Source: Sodaliphilus sp050873765
GTDB lineage: Bacteria; Bacteroidota; Bacteroidia; Bacteroidales; Muribaculaceae
Assembly (NCBI GenBank): GCA_050873765.1
Contig: JBNMJK010000076.1
Span: forward strand, 1 to 11,101
DNA: 11,101 nt
Direction: 5' to 3'
Position 1 is the first letter of the stretch, and each line of letters starts with the position of its first letter. Both the position numbers and the translations under genes were made by a program. The notes beneath the pieces are model-generated. The model was not told the DNA's origin. It was given only the letters and a program-made list of their open reading frames with translations, and made no database searches. This document shows, piece after piece, positions 1 to 7,732 of this stretch.

Positions 1-23
1 ATGCTCAGAAATTAGTGCTGGAT

Positions 24-1697
24 TTACGACAACCCAGTGATTTCGCCATTTTCATCGAGCTTGATGTGCATGGCTTGTGGCACTTTTGGCAAGCCTGGCA
101 TTCGGAGAATGGGACCGGCTATCACCACAATCATCTCGGCGCCCGTGTTGATCACGATGTCGCGCACCTCAAATGCGTAGCCTTCGGTGGGACCATAGGC
201 TGTGGCATCGGTAGAGAAGCTGTATTGCGTTTTGGCTATGCAGATGGGGAAATGCGCGATGCCCAGGTCGTTGATGCGCTTGATGGCCTTTTTGGCAGCG
301 GCAGAGAATGTTACGCTTCCAGCGCCGTAGGTGCCCATGGCTACGGCCTTCACCTTGTTTTCCACGGTGTCGTGGTCGGAGTAGGCCAATTTGAGCGGCT
401 TTGAAGGGTTGCTGGCAATAGTGTCGGCCACCAGAGTGGCTAATTCCTTGGCACCATCGCCGCCATCGGTGAATGCGCGGTTCACGGCAAAACCGATGCC
501 CAACTCTTTTTCGCAGTGCTGGCGAAGGGCTTCAATCTCCTCGTCGGTGTCGCCAATGAATTTATTGAAGGCGATAACCACCGTCTGCCCGAACGACTGA
601 AGATTCTTCACATGCTTGTCGAGGTTCCAGTAGCCTTTTTCCATGCCTTCAAGATTGGGCTGCTTAATATCGGCATAAGGCACTCCACCGTGCATCTTTA
701 GTGCCTGTGCGGTTACCACAAGCACAGTGGCATCGGGGTTCAGCCCAGTTTTCCGGCACTTGATGTCGTAGAATTTTTCTGCTCCAAGGTCGGCGCCGAA
801 TCCGGCCTCAGTGATTACGTAGTCGCTCAGCGTGAGAGCCGTTTCGGTGGCAATCACCGAATTGCAGCCGTGCGCAATGTTGGCAAACGGCCCACAGTGC
901 ACGAATGCCGGAGTACCCTCGGTGGTCTGCACCAAATTGGGGTTGAACGCGTCTTTCAGCAGCACGGTGATGGCACCAGCCACGCCAAGGTCTTTCACGT
1001 AGAAAGGCTTGTCGTCGGTGGTGAAGCCAAGCAAAATATTTTCGATGCGCCGCTGAAGGTCGGTCACACTTGTGGCCAGGCACATGATGGCCATAATTTC
1101 AGAGGCAGGTGTGATGTCGAAGCCCGATTGCGAGATAGGGCCATTGGTGTATGCCCCCACGCCGGTAATCACCTCGCGCAGCGTGCGGTCGTTCACGTCG
1201 AGCACGCGTTTCCACAGTTTTTGCTTTAGGCAGAATCCCTCGGCAGCGTGCTGATAGATATAATTGTCGAGCAGGGCGGCAATCATATTGTGGGCACTGG
1301 TGATGGCATGGAAGTCGCCAGTGAAGTGGAGGTTGATTTTCTCCATGGGCAGCACTTGTGAGTAGCCGCCACCGGCAGCGCCGCCCTTCATGCCGAAGCA
1401 CGGTCCGAGCGAAGGCTCGCGAAGCGCCACCACAGCCTGCTTGCCTATCTTGTTCAGTCCCAAGGCAAGTCCTACCGACACGGTGGTCTTTCCGTTGCCG
1501 GCCTTGGTGGGGCTGATGGCGGTGACAAGCACCAAGTGATGGTGTTTGAACTTTGATTCATCGGCAATGGTGGCAGGCACTTTGGCCATGTATTGGCCGT
1601 AATGCTCAAGGAGTTCGTCACTGATGGCCAGGTCTTGCGCCACACTGCTGATTTTGCGAAGCTTGGTGCTTCTTGCGATTTCAATGTCAGAAAGCAT
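24..1697 (-). CDS. fhs: Formate-tetrahydrofolate ligase (10-formyl-THF synthetase)
   Basis: This cytoplasmic enzyme makes 10-formyl-THF from formate, tetrahydrofolate and ATP. The product feeds purine synthesis, Met-tRNA-fMet formylation and, through FolD, the other one-carbon folates. The protein has 557 residues, the normal family length of about 555-560, so it is complete. Visible family features are the N-terminal SDIEIA start, the P-loop SPTKAGNGKTT at residues 62-72, the stretch REPSLGPCFGMKGGAAGGGY at 93-112, and LHFTGDFHAITSAHN at 123-137. The family P-loop usually reads AGEGKTT; here it is AGNGKTT, with the lysine and both threonines kept. The start at 1697 is supported by the typical MxSDIEIA N-terminus and by a promoter about 36 bases upstream. 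It follows priA on the same strand after a 125-bp gap with a terminator and its own promoter, so it is probably a separate unit. Identification is by recognised family sequence; no folD or glyA is in view. Confidence 0.97.
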   Translation of the reverse strand: MLSDIEIARSTKLRKISSVAQDLAISDELLEHYGQYMAKVPATIADESKFKHHHLVLVTAISPTKAGNGKTTVSVGLALGLNKIGKQAVVALREPSLGPCFGMKGGAAGGGYSQVLPMEKINLHFTGDFHAITSAHNMIAALLDNYIYQHAAEGFCLKQKLWKRVLDVNDRTLREVITGVGAYTNGPISQSGFDITPASEIMAIMCLATSVTDLQRRIENILLGFTTDDKPFYVKDLGVAGAITVLLKDAFNPNLVQTTEGTPAFVHCGPFANIAHGCNSVIATETALTLSDYVITEAGFGADLGAEKFYDIKCRKTGLNPDATVLVVTAQALKMHGGVPYADIKQPNLEGMEKGYWNLDKHVKNLQSFGQTVVIAFNKFIGDTDEEIEALRQHCEKELGIGFAVNRAFTDGGDGAKELATLVADTIASNPSKPLKLAYSDHDTVENKVKAVAMGTYGAGSVTFSAAAKKAIKRINDLGIAHFPICIAKTQYSFSTDATAYGPTEGYAFEVRDIVINTGAEMIVVIAGPILRMPGLPKVPQAMHIKLDENGEITGLS

Positions 1698-1732
1698 GAG
1701 TAAAAAATATATGTTTATAGTAATAGTCTATA

Positions 1733-1763
1733 CAAATTTACCCAAAAAAACCGACATAGGCAA
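1733..1763 (-). promoter_or_regulatory. Bacteroidota-type promoter of fhs
   Basis: On the minus strand TAAATTTG (1740-1733) matches the -7 consensus TAnnTTTG. A TTG at 1763-1761 lies 20 bases upstream, in the -33 position. Transcription would start near 1727, giving a leader of about 30 bases before the fhs ATG. The -33 element sits inside the loop of the terminator that follows priA. Confidence 0.6.
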
Positions 1764-1794
1764 CTGCCCCTTGCATTGAGGCATCGGTTTTTGG
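1744..1794 (-). terminator. Rho-independent terminator after priA
   Basis: Read on the minus strand, AAAAACCGA (1792-1784) pairs with TCGGTTTTT (1754-1746) around a loop of about 29 bases, and a run of seven T (1750-1744) forms the tail. It begins about 29 bases after the priA stop. The loop is long for a classical terminator, with a possible small inner stem (GCAA 1760-1763 with TTGC 1771-1774), so strength is uncertain. Confidence 0.6.
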
Positions 1795-1822
1795 AAAGTC
1801 TGGGGGAAGTGGAGGCGGGGGA

Positions 1823-4294
1823 TTACATGGGATCGACGTCGTAGTAGAGAATGGTGCTTTTCATGCGACTGTCGGTGGCCACAAGCTGCTCGTAGATGCT
1901 GCGAAGAATGGCTTTCACCTTGGTCATCGACGCGGCAAGCTCAAACTTGAGCATCACTTGGCGTATGTGCAAGTTTTGCACGCGTGCCACCATAGGCGGC
2001 TCCGGGCCGAGCACACGGTTGCCAAACACTTCGCGGAGCATATTGCTGTAGCGCACGCTCACTTCGGTGAGCACGTCTTCGTTTCGGTGCTTCAGATACA
2101 CATTCACGATGCGCGTGAAGGGCGGAAAGCTGAAGCGGTGGCGTTCGGCTATCTCATATTCGTAGAATCCCTTATAGTCGTGCTTTTTCACAAATTCAAT
2201 GATAGGGTGGGTGGGGCGCGTGGTCTGAATCAGCACTGTGCCTTGCTTGTGGGCACGCCCTGCACGCCCTGCCACCTGCTCCATCATGTTGAACGCCCGC
2301 TCGCTGGAGCGGAAGTCGGGGAAGCTGATCATGGAGTCGGCGTTCAGAATACCCACAATGCTCACCCCGTCGAAGTCGAGTCCCTTGGTCACCATCTGCG
2401 TGCCCACCAGAATGTTGGTCTTATGGGCGGAAAACTCATCAATAATCCGGTCGTAGCTGTTTTTGTTGCGCGTGGTGTCGAAGTCCATGCGTGATATTTT
2501 CTCGTCGGGAAACACGCTTGCCACCTCATCTTCGATGCGCTCGGTGCCGTAGCCCGCAATTTCAAGTCCTGGCAAGCCGCAGGCCGGACAAAGGCTTGGC
2601 ATGGTCATGGTGTAGCCACAATAGTGGCAGCTGAGGGTGCGTATGTGCTTGTGGTAGGTGAGCGACACGTCGCAGTTGACGCACGTGGGCACCCAGCCGC
2701 ACTCTTTGCAGGTCACGTAGGGCGAGTAGCCACGGCGGTTCTGAAACAGAATCACCTGCTCCTTCACTGATAGCGCCTGACGGCAGTCTTTCACCAGCTC
2801 CAAGGAGAACGTGCCTTTATACTCTCGCTTCTTCCGCGCCATCTTCATATCCACCACTTTCACTTGCGGCATTTGTATGCCCTCGTAGCGCGTGAGCAGT
2901 TCCACCAGGCCATAAACGCCCTTGGTGGCGCGGTAATACACCTCCACGGCAGGCGTGCCAGAGCCTAAGAGCGTCTTTGCACCGTGCATCGAAGCCAGCA
3001 CGATGGCAGCGTTGCGTCCGTTGTAGCGTGGCGCAGGGTCTTGCTGCTTATAGCTGGTGTCGTGTTCCTCGTCCACCACAATCAGCCCTAAATTACTGTA
3101 TGGCAAGAAAATGCTCGAGCGCACGCCAATCACCACACAGGGGTCGGAGCTGCCAAGCAGGCGCTTCCAGATATCTACACGCTCATTGTCGCTGAATTTA
3201 GAGTGATAGATGAGCAGCTTGTCGCCAAACACCTTGCGGAGGCGGCGTGTGAGCTGCGTGGTGAGCGCGATTTCGGGCACCAGATAGAGGGCTTGCTTTC
3301 CGGCATCGATGGTGTCCTTGATCAGGTGCATGTAAATGGCGGTTTTGCCGCTCGACGTGACGCCATGGAGCAGGGTGATGGCCTTGTCCTTGAAACTTTG
3401 GTGTATTTCGGAATAGGCGCGTTGCTGCTCGGCGGTGAGCGTGGGCGGGTCGATGAGTGTGGAGCCAAGGTCGGCGAAGCGATTCACCGCGCGCTTGTAC
3501 ACTTCAAATACACCTCGCTGCCGTGCTGCGGTGAGCACTGGCTGCGTTACGCCAGAGCGCTTGAGCAATTCATCTTTCGTCACCTCTTCCACCGGTTTGC
3601 TTTTCTGCAGCCAGTGCGACAGGTCGAGGTAGGCGAGCAGCAGCGCCTCCTGCTTCTTTGCCCGTTTCACCTCGTCGAAAAGGCTGTGAAGGGCATTGTC
3701 GTCGCCACGTTCAATGGTCAGCCTCACGCAATTCTCCGTCTTGGCGCGATAGTTGTCGATCACGCGTTCCGACACGTGAATGGCGCCCAGGTCGAGGAGC
3801 TTGTTCACGATGTGCTCCACGTTTTTAAACTCGGTAAGCCGGGCTAATTCATTCACCTGTATGCGTCCGCGCTGCGAGGCGTAGTCGAGCACCGTGCGCA
3901 TTCTCTCGGTGAGTTCGCCGGGCGTGCTCTCCTCGTAGTCGGGGTTCACGCTCACAAACGTCTCGCTCTCCACCTTCAGTCCGCTGGGCAGTGCCGCCTT
4001 ATACACTTCCCCCATGGTGCACAGGTAGTAGTCTGAAATCCATTGCCAGAATTTGAGTTGAGGATAGCGCAAGATGGGCTTGGGGTCGATCATCGAAATG
4101 ATGTCCTTCACCCGGTAGCCCTGAGGCTCATTGTCGTGGCACATGGCCACGATAGCCGTGTAGATCTTCTTGCGGCCAAAGGGCACAAGCACCCGGCACC
4201 CGATTTGCAGCTGAGGCTGCATTTCATCGGGAATGTGATAGGTGTAGGTGCCTTGAATGGCAAGTGGAAGAAGAAGTTCGGCAAATTTCGCCAT
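1823..4294 (-). CDS. priA: Primosomal replication restart helicase PriA
   Basis: PriA is the superfamily 2 3'-to-5' DNA helicase that recognises stalled or collapsed forks and reloads the replicative helicase. The 823-residue protein is complete. Order: N-terminal 3'-end-binding domain (about 1-105, starting FAELLLPLAIQGTYTY), winged helix and linker (about 120-270), helicase lobe 1 with Walker A GVTSSGKT (311-318) and Walker B DEEH (408-411), then a zinc-binding insertion with eight cysteines (C529, C532, C538, C541, C556, C559, C569, C572). Helicase lobe 2 follows, with GTQMVTKGLDF (631-641) and the arginine-finger motif QVAGRAGR (673-680). The end DVDPM is typical of Bacteroidales PriA. 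All catalytic and zinc residues are intact. At 823 residues it is longer than the 732-residue E. coli protein, as usual in this phylum. The start at 4294 fits the conserved N-terminus. It lies between tRNA-fMet and fhs with its own -7 element and terminator. Confidence 0.97.
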   Translation of the reverse strand: MAKFAELLLPLAIQGTYTYHIPDEMQPQLQIGCRVLVPFGRKKIYTAIVAMCHDNEPQGYRVKDIISMIDPKPILRYPQLKFWQWISDYYLCTMGEVYKAALPSGLKVESETFVSVNPDYEESTPGELTERMRTVLDYASQRGRIQVNELARLTEFKNVEHIVNKLLDLGAIHVSERVIDNYRAKTENCVRLTIERGDDNALHSLFDEVKRAKKQEALLLAYLDLSHWLQKSKPVEEVTKDELLKRSGVTQPVLTAARQRGVFEVYKRAVNRFADLGSTLIDPPTLTAEQQRAYSEIHQSFKDKAITLLHGVTSSGKTAIYMHLIKDTIDAGKQALYLVPEIALTTQLTRRLRKVFGDKLLIYHSKFSDNERVDIWKRLLGSSDPCVVIGVRSSIFLPYSNLGLIVVDEEHDTSYKQQDPAPRYNGRNAAIVLASMHGAKTLLGSGTPAVEVYYRATKGVYGLVELLTRYEGIQMPQVKVVDMKMARKKREYKGTFSLELVKDCRQALSVKEQVILFQNRRGYSPYVTCKECGWVPTCVNCDVSLTYHKHIRTLSCHYCGYTMTMPSLCPACGLPGLEIAGYGTERIEDEVASVFPDEKISRMDFDTTRNKNSYDRIIDEFSAHKTNILVGTQMVTKGLDFDGVSIVGILNADSMISFPDFRSSERAFNMMEQVAGRAGRAHKQGTVLIQTTRPTHPIIEFVKKHDYKGFYEYEIAERHRFSFPPFTRIVNVYLKHRNEDVLTEVSVRYSNMLREVFGNRVLGPEPPMVARVQNLHIRQVMLKFELAASMTKVKAILRSIYEQLVATDSRMKSTILYYDVDPM

Positions 4295-4350
4295 ATTGCT
4301 GATGTGTAATTTTTGTTTGAAAAAGTTGGGTGGGGCATATATGCCATTAG

Positions 4351-4358
4351 CAAAGTTA
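4351..4358 (-). promoter_or_regulatory. Probable priA promoter (-7 element)
   Basis: The minus strand reads TAACTTTG, a full match to the Bacteroidota -7 consensus TAnnTTTG, 57 bases upstream of the priA ATG. No convincing TTG/TTTG is seen 19-21 bases further upstream, so only the -7 half is supported. The same octamer occurs upstream of the pseudouridine synthase gene. Confidence 0.45.
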
Positions 4359-4426
4359 CATTTTTTTTAGCTACGGCACACCACCCACGGCACTATTTTT
4401 TTGTGAGGTTTTGATGATGGGGGAAT

Positions 4427-4461
4427 AAAAAAAGACTGAACAAAATTATCTGTTCAGTCTT
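4427..4461 (-). terminator. Rho-independent terminator after tRNA-fMet
   Basis: A perfect 11-bp stem, AAGACTGAACA (4432-4442) with TGTTCAGTCTT (4451-4461), encloses an 8-base loop. On the minus strand it is followed by a run of T (4433-4427). It starts six bases after the encoded CCA end of the tRNA, so it should end the tRNA transcript and separate it from priA. Confidence 0.88.
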
Positions 4462-4466
4462 CATCT

Positions 4467-4541
<75 letters not shown>

Positions 4542-4551
4542 ATTTGCGTTG

Positions 4552-4582
4552 CAAAAGTACTGCTTTTTTTTTCTCCAGCAAA
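4552..4582 (-). promoter_or_regulatory. Promoter of tRNA-fMet
   Basis: On the minus strand a -33 TTTG (4582-4579) and a -7 TACTTTTG (4559-4552) are separated by 19 bases, an excellent match to the Bacteroidota primary sigma-factor promoter. The -7 element ends 10 bases before the first tRNA base, so the 5' leader would be only a few bases. This is the best promoter match in the window, as expected for a highly expressed stable RNA. Confidence 0.75.
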
Positions 4583-4710
4583 GCATTTTCCGAAAAATCT
4601 ATGTTATATAGCAATTATTTAACATCTATTCACAATTAGCCTTTAAAATGCCATCTTTTTTGGGGAAAAGTGGCGGATAACTATGCTGTCGGTAAAGGTG
4701 GCGTGAAATG

Positions 4711-4753
4711 AAAAAAGTGAAAGTCACCGAGCAAAAAATGCGGTGGCTTTCAC
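4711..4753 (-). terminator. Rho-independent terminator after fumarase gene
   Basis: GTGAAAGTCACCG (4717-4729) pairs with CGGTGGCTTTCAC (4741-4753). This is a 13-bp stem with one G-T wobble around an 11-base loop, followed on the minus strand by six T (4716-4711). It begins about 31 bases after the fumarase stop codon and should separate that gene from the tRNA unit. Confidence 0.87.
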
Positions 4754-4784
4754 TAATAAATATTGATTTTCTAAATCTTACTGA

Positions 4785-6434
4785 TTATTTCATGCAAGGG
4801 CAAGATTTTTTAGCGATTTCCTTAAAGAAGTCGTTGCCCTTGTCGTCCACAAGGATAAATGCAGGGAAGTCTTCAACGGTGATTTTCCAGATGGCCTCCA
4901 TGCCGAGTTCAGGATATTCCACGCACTCGATGCTCTTGATGCTGCTCTGTGAGAGCACGGCAGCCACACCGCCGATGGTGCCGAGGTAGAAACCGCCATG
5001 CTTCTTGCAGGCATCGGTCACCACCTGTCCGCGGTTGCCCTTGGCAATCATCACCAGAGAGCCGCCGTGGTCTTGGAACTCGTCAACGTATGGGTCCATA
5101 CGGTTGGCAGTGGTTGGGCCCATTGAGCCGCAAGGATAGCCTTTAGGCGTCTTGGCTGGTCCGGCGTAGAGAATTGGGTGATCCTTGAAGTACTGTGGCA
5201 GATCCTCGCCAGCGTCGAGACGCGCTTTCAGCTTGGCGTGTGCGATGTCGCGGGCCACGATAATGGTGCCCTTCAGGCTCACGCGTGTGCTCACAGGATA
5301 TTTGGTGAGCTCGGCGCGCACAGCGTCGATGCCCTTGTCGAGGTCGATTTCCACGCCCTTGGTGCCTTCGCCCGGATTGCGAAGCTCGGCAGGAATGAGT
5401 TCGGTAGGATTCTCGTCCATCTTCTCAATCCAGATACCGTCCTTATTGATTTTAGCCTTGATGTTGCGGTCGGCAGAGCAGCTCACGCCCATACCGATAG
5501 GGCAGGAAGCGCCGTGGCGAGGCAAGCGAATCACGCGAATGTCGTGAGCGAAGTATTTGCCGCCGAATTGCGCGCCCATGCCAATTTTCTGCGACTCCTT
5601 GAGCAACTTCTGCTCCAGGTCGATGTCGCGGAAAGCGCGGCCGGTCTCATCGCCGGTGGTGGGGAGTTCGTCGTAGTATTTGATAGAAGCCAGCTTCACG
5701 GTGAGCAGGTTCTTTTCAGCGCTGGTGCCGCCAATCACGAATGCGATGTGATAGGGAGGGCAGGCTGCGGTGCCGAGCGTCTTCATCTTCTCCACGAGGA
5801 AAGGCAGCAGTGTGCCTTCGTTTTGAATCGTGGCCTTGGTCATTGGGTAGAAATAGGTCTTGTTGGCTGAGCCACCACCCTTGGCCACCATCACGAAGCG
5901 GTATTCAGCGCCTTCCACAGCCTCGATATCGATTTGCGCGGGCAGATTGCACTTGGTGTTCACCTCGTCGTACATATTCAGAGGCGCATTTTGCGAATAG
6001 CGCAGGTTGTCGTGTGTGAAAGTGTTGTAAACGCCGTGTGAGAGGGCTTCCTCATCTTCAAAGCCGGTCCACACCTGCTGTCCCTTTTCACCGTGGATAA
6101 TGGCGGTGCCGGTGTCTTGGCAGAAGGGGAGCACGCCCTTAACGGCGGTTTCGGCGTTGCGGAGGAATTGCAGCGCCACATATTTATCGTTTTCCGATGC
6201 TTCAGGGTCGCTCAGGATAGCAGCCACTTGCAGGTTGTGCTCGCGGCGGAGCTTGAATTCCACATCGTGGAAAGCTTCTTGTGCCAGGAGCGTGAGTGCT
6301 TCTGGAGTGACTTTGAGAATTTCCTTACCTTCAAATTCGCCAACGCTCACACCTTCCTTGGTGAGCAGGCGGTACTCAGTTTTGTCGGGTCCCAGTTGAA
6401 ACATGGGAGCGTACTTGAACTCAGGATTTGCCAT
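4785..6434 (-). CDS. fum: Fumarate hydratase, class I (4Fe-4S)
   Basis: This enzyme reversibly hydrates fumarate to malate. In Bacteroidales it works mainly in the malate-to-fumarate direction, feeding fumarate reductase in the fermentative route to succinate and propionate. The 549-residue length matches E. coli FumA/FumB (548), with the alpha (about 1-330) and beta (about 335-545) halves fused in one chain. The three cluster cysteines are in the expected places: C105 in LPFCQDTGT, C225 in GTAACPPYH and C319 in GMGVSCSADR. Other family motifs are KGGGSANK (185-192), LPRHGASCPIGMG (304-316), GPTTANRMD (439-447) and AKGNRGQ (464-470). One cluster iron has no protein cysteine ligand and binds substrate, which makes such enzymes sensitive to oxygen. 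The start MANPEFKYAPMFQLG is family-like. A -7 element lies 65 bases upstream and a strong terminator follows. FumA and FumB cannot be told apart here, so the symbol is generic. Confidence 0.96.
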   Translation of the reverse strand: MANPEFKYAPMFQLGPDKTEYRLLTKEGVSVGEFEGKEILKVTPEALTLLAQEAFHDVEFKLRREHNLQVAAILSDPEASENDKYVALQFLRNAETAVKGVLPFCQDTGTAIIHGEKGQQVWTGFEDEEALSHGVYNTFTHDNLRYSQNAPLNMYDEVNTKCNLPAQIDIEAVEGAEYRFVMVAKGGGSANKTYFYPMTKATIQNEGTLLPFLVEKMKTLGTAACPPYHIAFVIGGTSAEKNLLTVKLASIKYYDELPTTGDETGRAFRDIDLEQKLLKESQKIGMGAQFGGKYFAHDIRVIRLPRHGASCPIGMGVSCSADRNIKAKINKDGIWIEKMDENPTELIPAELRNPGEGTKGVEIDLDKGIDAVRAELTKYPVSTRVSLKGTIIVARDIAHAKLKARLDAGEDLPQYFKDHPILYAGPAKTPKGYPCGSMGPTTANRMDPYVDEFQDHGGSLVMIAKGNRGQVVTDACKKHGGFYLGTIGGVAAVLSQSSIKSIECVEYPELGMEAIWKITVEDFPAFILVDDKGNDFFKEIAKKSCPCMK

Positions 6435-6498
6435 AATAGTTTATCTAATAAGTGAAAATATAATTATAATAATGTGTTTGAAAATTTTATTCTATGTG

Positions 6499-6506
6499 CA
6501 AATATA
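6499..6506 (-). promoter_or_regulatory. Probable fumarase promoter (-7 element)
   Basis: The minus strand reads TATATTTG, matching TAnnTTTG, which would give a leader of about 60 bases. No TTG is visible at the -33 position; that stretch is purine-rich on the plus strand. No terminator hairpin is seen between the pseudouridine synthase stop (6563) and this site, so read-through from upstream is also possible. Confidence 0.4.
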
Positions 6507-6562
6507 CATATTTTTTTTGAAGTAGGGGGCGTGGGGAGGAGGAAGAGTGGGGCAGTGGTGCG

Positions 6563-7264
6563 TTATTCCTCGCTTCTCGCTTGCCTTTTCGCGGCCTCTT
6601 CGGCGAGCGCCTTCCATAATGGCTCGTTGGGCACCGGGGCGGTCACGTCCACCATGGTGTGGCTCACCGGGTGTTCAAAGCAGATGCGGTGGCTCTGGAG
6701 CGATATGCCGCCACCCACGTTGCTCCGTGGCGCGCCGTATTTCAGGTCGCCCTTGATGGGGCAGCCTATGCTGCTGAGCTGTGCCCTGATTTGGTGCTTG
6801 CGCCCGGTGAGCAAGTCCACCTCCAGCAGGCAGTAGCGGTCGCCTTCGGCAATCACCCTGTAGTTCATCACCGCCTTTTGCGCTCCTTCGCGCGGTGCGC
6901 GCAGCACTTCGGTGCGGTTGCCCTTCTCGTGGGGCAGCAGGTAGCTGGTGAGGGTGTCGGCCTGCTTGGGTGGACGATTTTTCACAATGGCCCAGTAGGT
7001 TTTGTGCACATCGCCCTTGCGAAACAGCTCGTTCATTCTCGACAGCCCCTTGCTGGTGCGCGCAAACACCACTAATCCGCACGTGGGGCGGTCGATGCGG
7101 TGCGTCACGCCACAGAACACATTGCCGGGCTTGTGGTATTTTTCCTTGATCCACCGCTTCAGCGTCTCCACCAGAGGCTCGTCGCCCGTGCGGTCGCCCT
7201 GCACGATTTCGCCGCACGCCTTATTCACGATGATGAGGTGATTGTCTTCGTAAACAACTTCCAT
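6563..7264 (-). CDS. RluA-family RNA pseudouridine synthase
   Basis: The enzyme isomerises uridine to pseudouridine in rRNA or tRNA. The 233-residue protein is essentially only the catalytic domain. Visible motifs are the N-terminal VVYEDNHLIIVNK (3-15), the catalytic motif HRIDRPTCGL (55-64) with Asp58 as the expected nucleophile, and the RNA-binding motif LLTGRKHQIR (151-160). A final conserved HRICFEHP lies at 192-199. There is no N-terminal S4 RNA-binding domain, unlike RluC and RluD, so it resembles the compact RluA/TruC-like members. The target uridine cannot be read from the sequence, so no symbol is given. The C-terminal tail (about 215-233) is Ala/Glu/Arg-rich and probably variable. 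The start at 7264 puts the conserved VVYED motif at the N-terminus, with a promoter about 37 bases upstream. It is divergent from the SusC gene; the fumarase gene follows after 128 bases without a clear terminator. Confidence 0.93.
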   Translation of the reverse strand: MEVVYEDNHLIIVNKACGEIVQGDRTGDEPLVETLKRWIKEKYHKPGNVFCGVTHRIDRPTCGLVVFARTSKGLSRMNELFRKGDVHKTYWAIVKNRPPKQADTLTSYLLPHEKGNRTEVLRAPREGAQKAVMNYRVIAEGDRYCLLEVDLLTGRKHQIRAQLSSIGCPIKGDLKYGAPRSNVGGGISLQSHRICFEHPVSHTMVDVTAPVPNEPLWKALAEEAAKRQARSEE

Positions 7265-7300
7265 TATATATTAATAAATGTGTGTGTGATTAATTCCTTA

Positions 7301-7331
7301 CAAAGTTACAATCTTTAAGCGGATTCTTCAA
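7301..7331 (-). promoter_or_regulatory. Promoter of the pseudouridine synthase gene
   Basis: On the minus strand TAACTTTG (7308-7301) matches the -7 consensus, and a TTG (7331-7329) lies 20 bases upstream as the -33 element. The start site would fall near 7295, about 30 bases before the ATG. A compact inverted repeat lies just upstream at 7344-7366. Confidence 0.55.
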
Positions 7332-7343
7332 GCCAAAGTCAGT

Positions 7344-7366
7344 CCTTTTTCCCGAAAAGGCGCCTT
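7344..7366. repeat. Compact overlapping inverted repeats
   Basis: CCTTTT (7344-7349) and AAAAGG (7355-7360) form a 6-bp stem with a 5-base loop. The right arm overlaps a perfect 10-bp palindrome AAGGCGCCTT (7357-7366). The two structures exclude each other. The site lies 13 bases upstream of the -33 element of the pseudouridine synthase promoter, a possible operator position. There is no T tail, so a terminator is unlikely. Confidence 0.4.
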
Positions 7367-7649
7367 GCCCACAGCTTTTGCCGAGCGTGAGTGTCATTTT
7401 GCTATGCTCACCACCATTTTGATAGGGCTATTATCCGTGATTTTGCATTTTGTGATAGCTTTTTATGAATAAATATAGCAAAAGTTTATGTTTTTAACAA
7501 TTGGTGGGTGTAATTAAAATGCGCTTCAAACATAGTTAAGTGTTAGCAAATGCGTGCCTCCACTTGCTTTTTTTTAAAAAATAGGTAAATTTTGCTTATA
7601 AAATTAGCATATTTGAAAAAAAATCGTTTCCTTTGCAGCCTGAATGTTA

Positions 7650-7657
7650 TATATTTG
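7650..7657 (+). promoter_or_regulatory. Probable promoter (-7 element) of the susC-like gene
   Basis: TATATTTG is a full match to TAnnTTTG and the only one on the plus strand of this intergenic region. The nearest TTTG upstream (7632-7635) is only 14 bases away instead of about 19-21, so the -33 half is weak; the promoter may need an activator or alternative sigma factor. An inverted repeat TTAAG/CTTAA (7658-7662 and 7668-7672) lies at the expected start site. The resulting leader would be about 165 bases. A weaker alternative is TTG (7564-7566), 19 bases, TAAATTTTG (7586-7594). Confidence 0.4.
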
Positions 7658-7701
7658 TTAAGAAACGCTTAAAAGTCGCAAATTAGTATCAATGTGAAGC
7701 C

Positions 7702-7732
7702 ATACATGCTCTTTCCTGATAGGGGCATGCGT
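7702..7732 (+). promoter_or_regulatory. Leader hairpin in the susC-like 5' untranslated region
   Basis: CATGCTC (7705-7711) pairs with GGGCATG (7723-7729), seven pairs including one G-U. Two further inner pairs (7712-7722 as G-U, 7713-7721) are possible, and there is weak outer pairing beyond a mismatch. The hairpin has no T tail and lies about 97 bases before the ATG, so it would be transcribed as part of a leader rather than end a transcript. Its function is unknown; no known riboswitch fold is recognised. Confidence 0.35.

Noticed and set aside
3203..3847. Plus-strand open frame of 214 codons opposite priA.
   Set aside because: PriA is intact through this region, and the opposite frame shows no recognisable protein family.
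4562..4710. AT-rich gap between the tRNA-fMet promoter and the fumarase terminator, checked for a small RNA.
   Set aside because: No promoter-terminator pair or strong hairpin is seen beyond those assigned to the tRNA and fumarase genes.
5178..5870. Plus-strand open frame of 230 codons opposite the fumarase gene.
   Set aside because: The fumarase reading frame is complete with all cluster cysteines. The opposite frame has a shadow-like composition and no family motif.
7527..7534. Minus-strand TATGTTTG, a further match to the -7 consensus in the divergent region.
   Set aside because: No TTG lies at the right distance upstream, and it would give the pseudouridine synthase gene a leader of about 260 bases when a better promoter is at 7301-7331. 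A chance match in AT-rich DNA is more likely.
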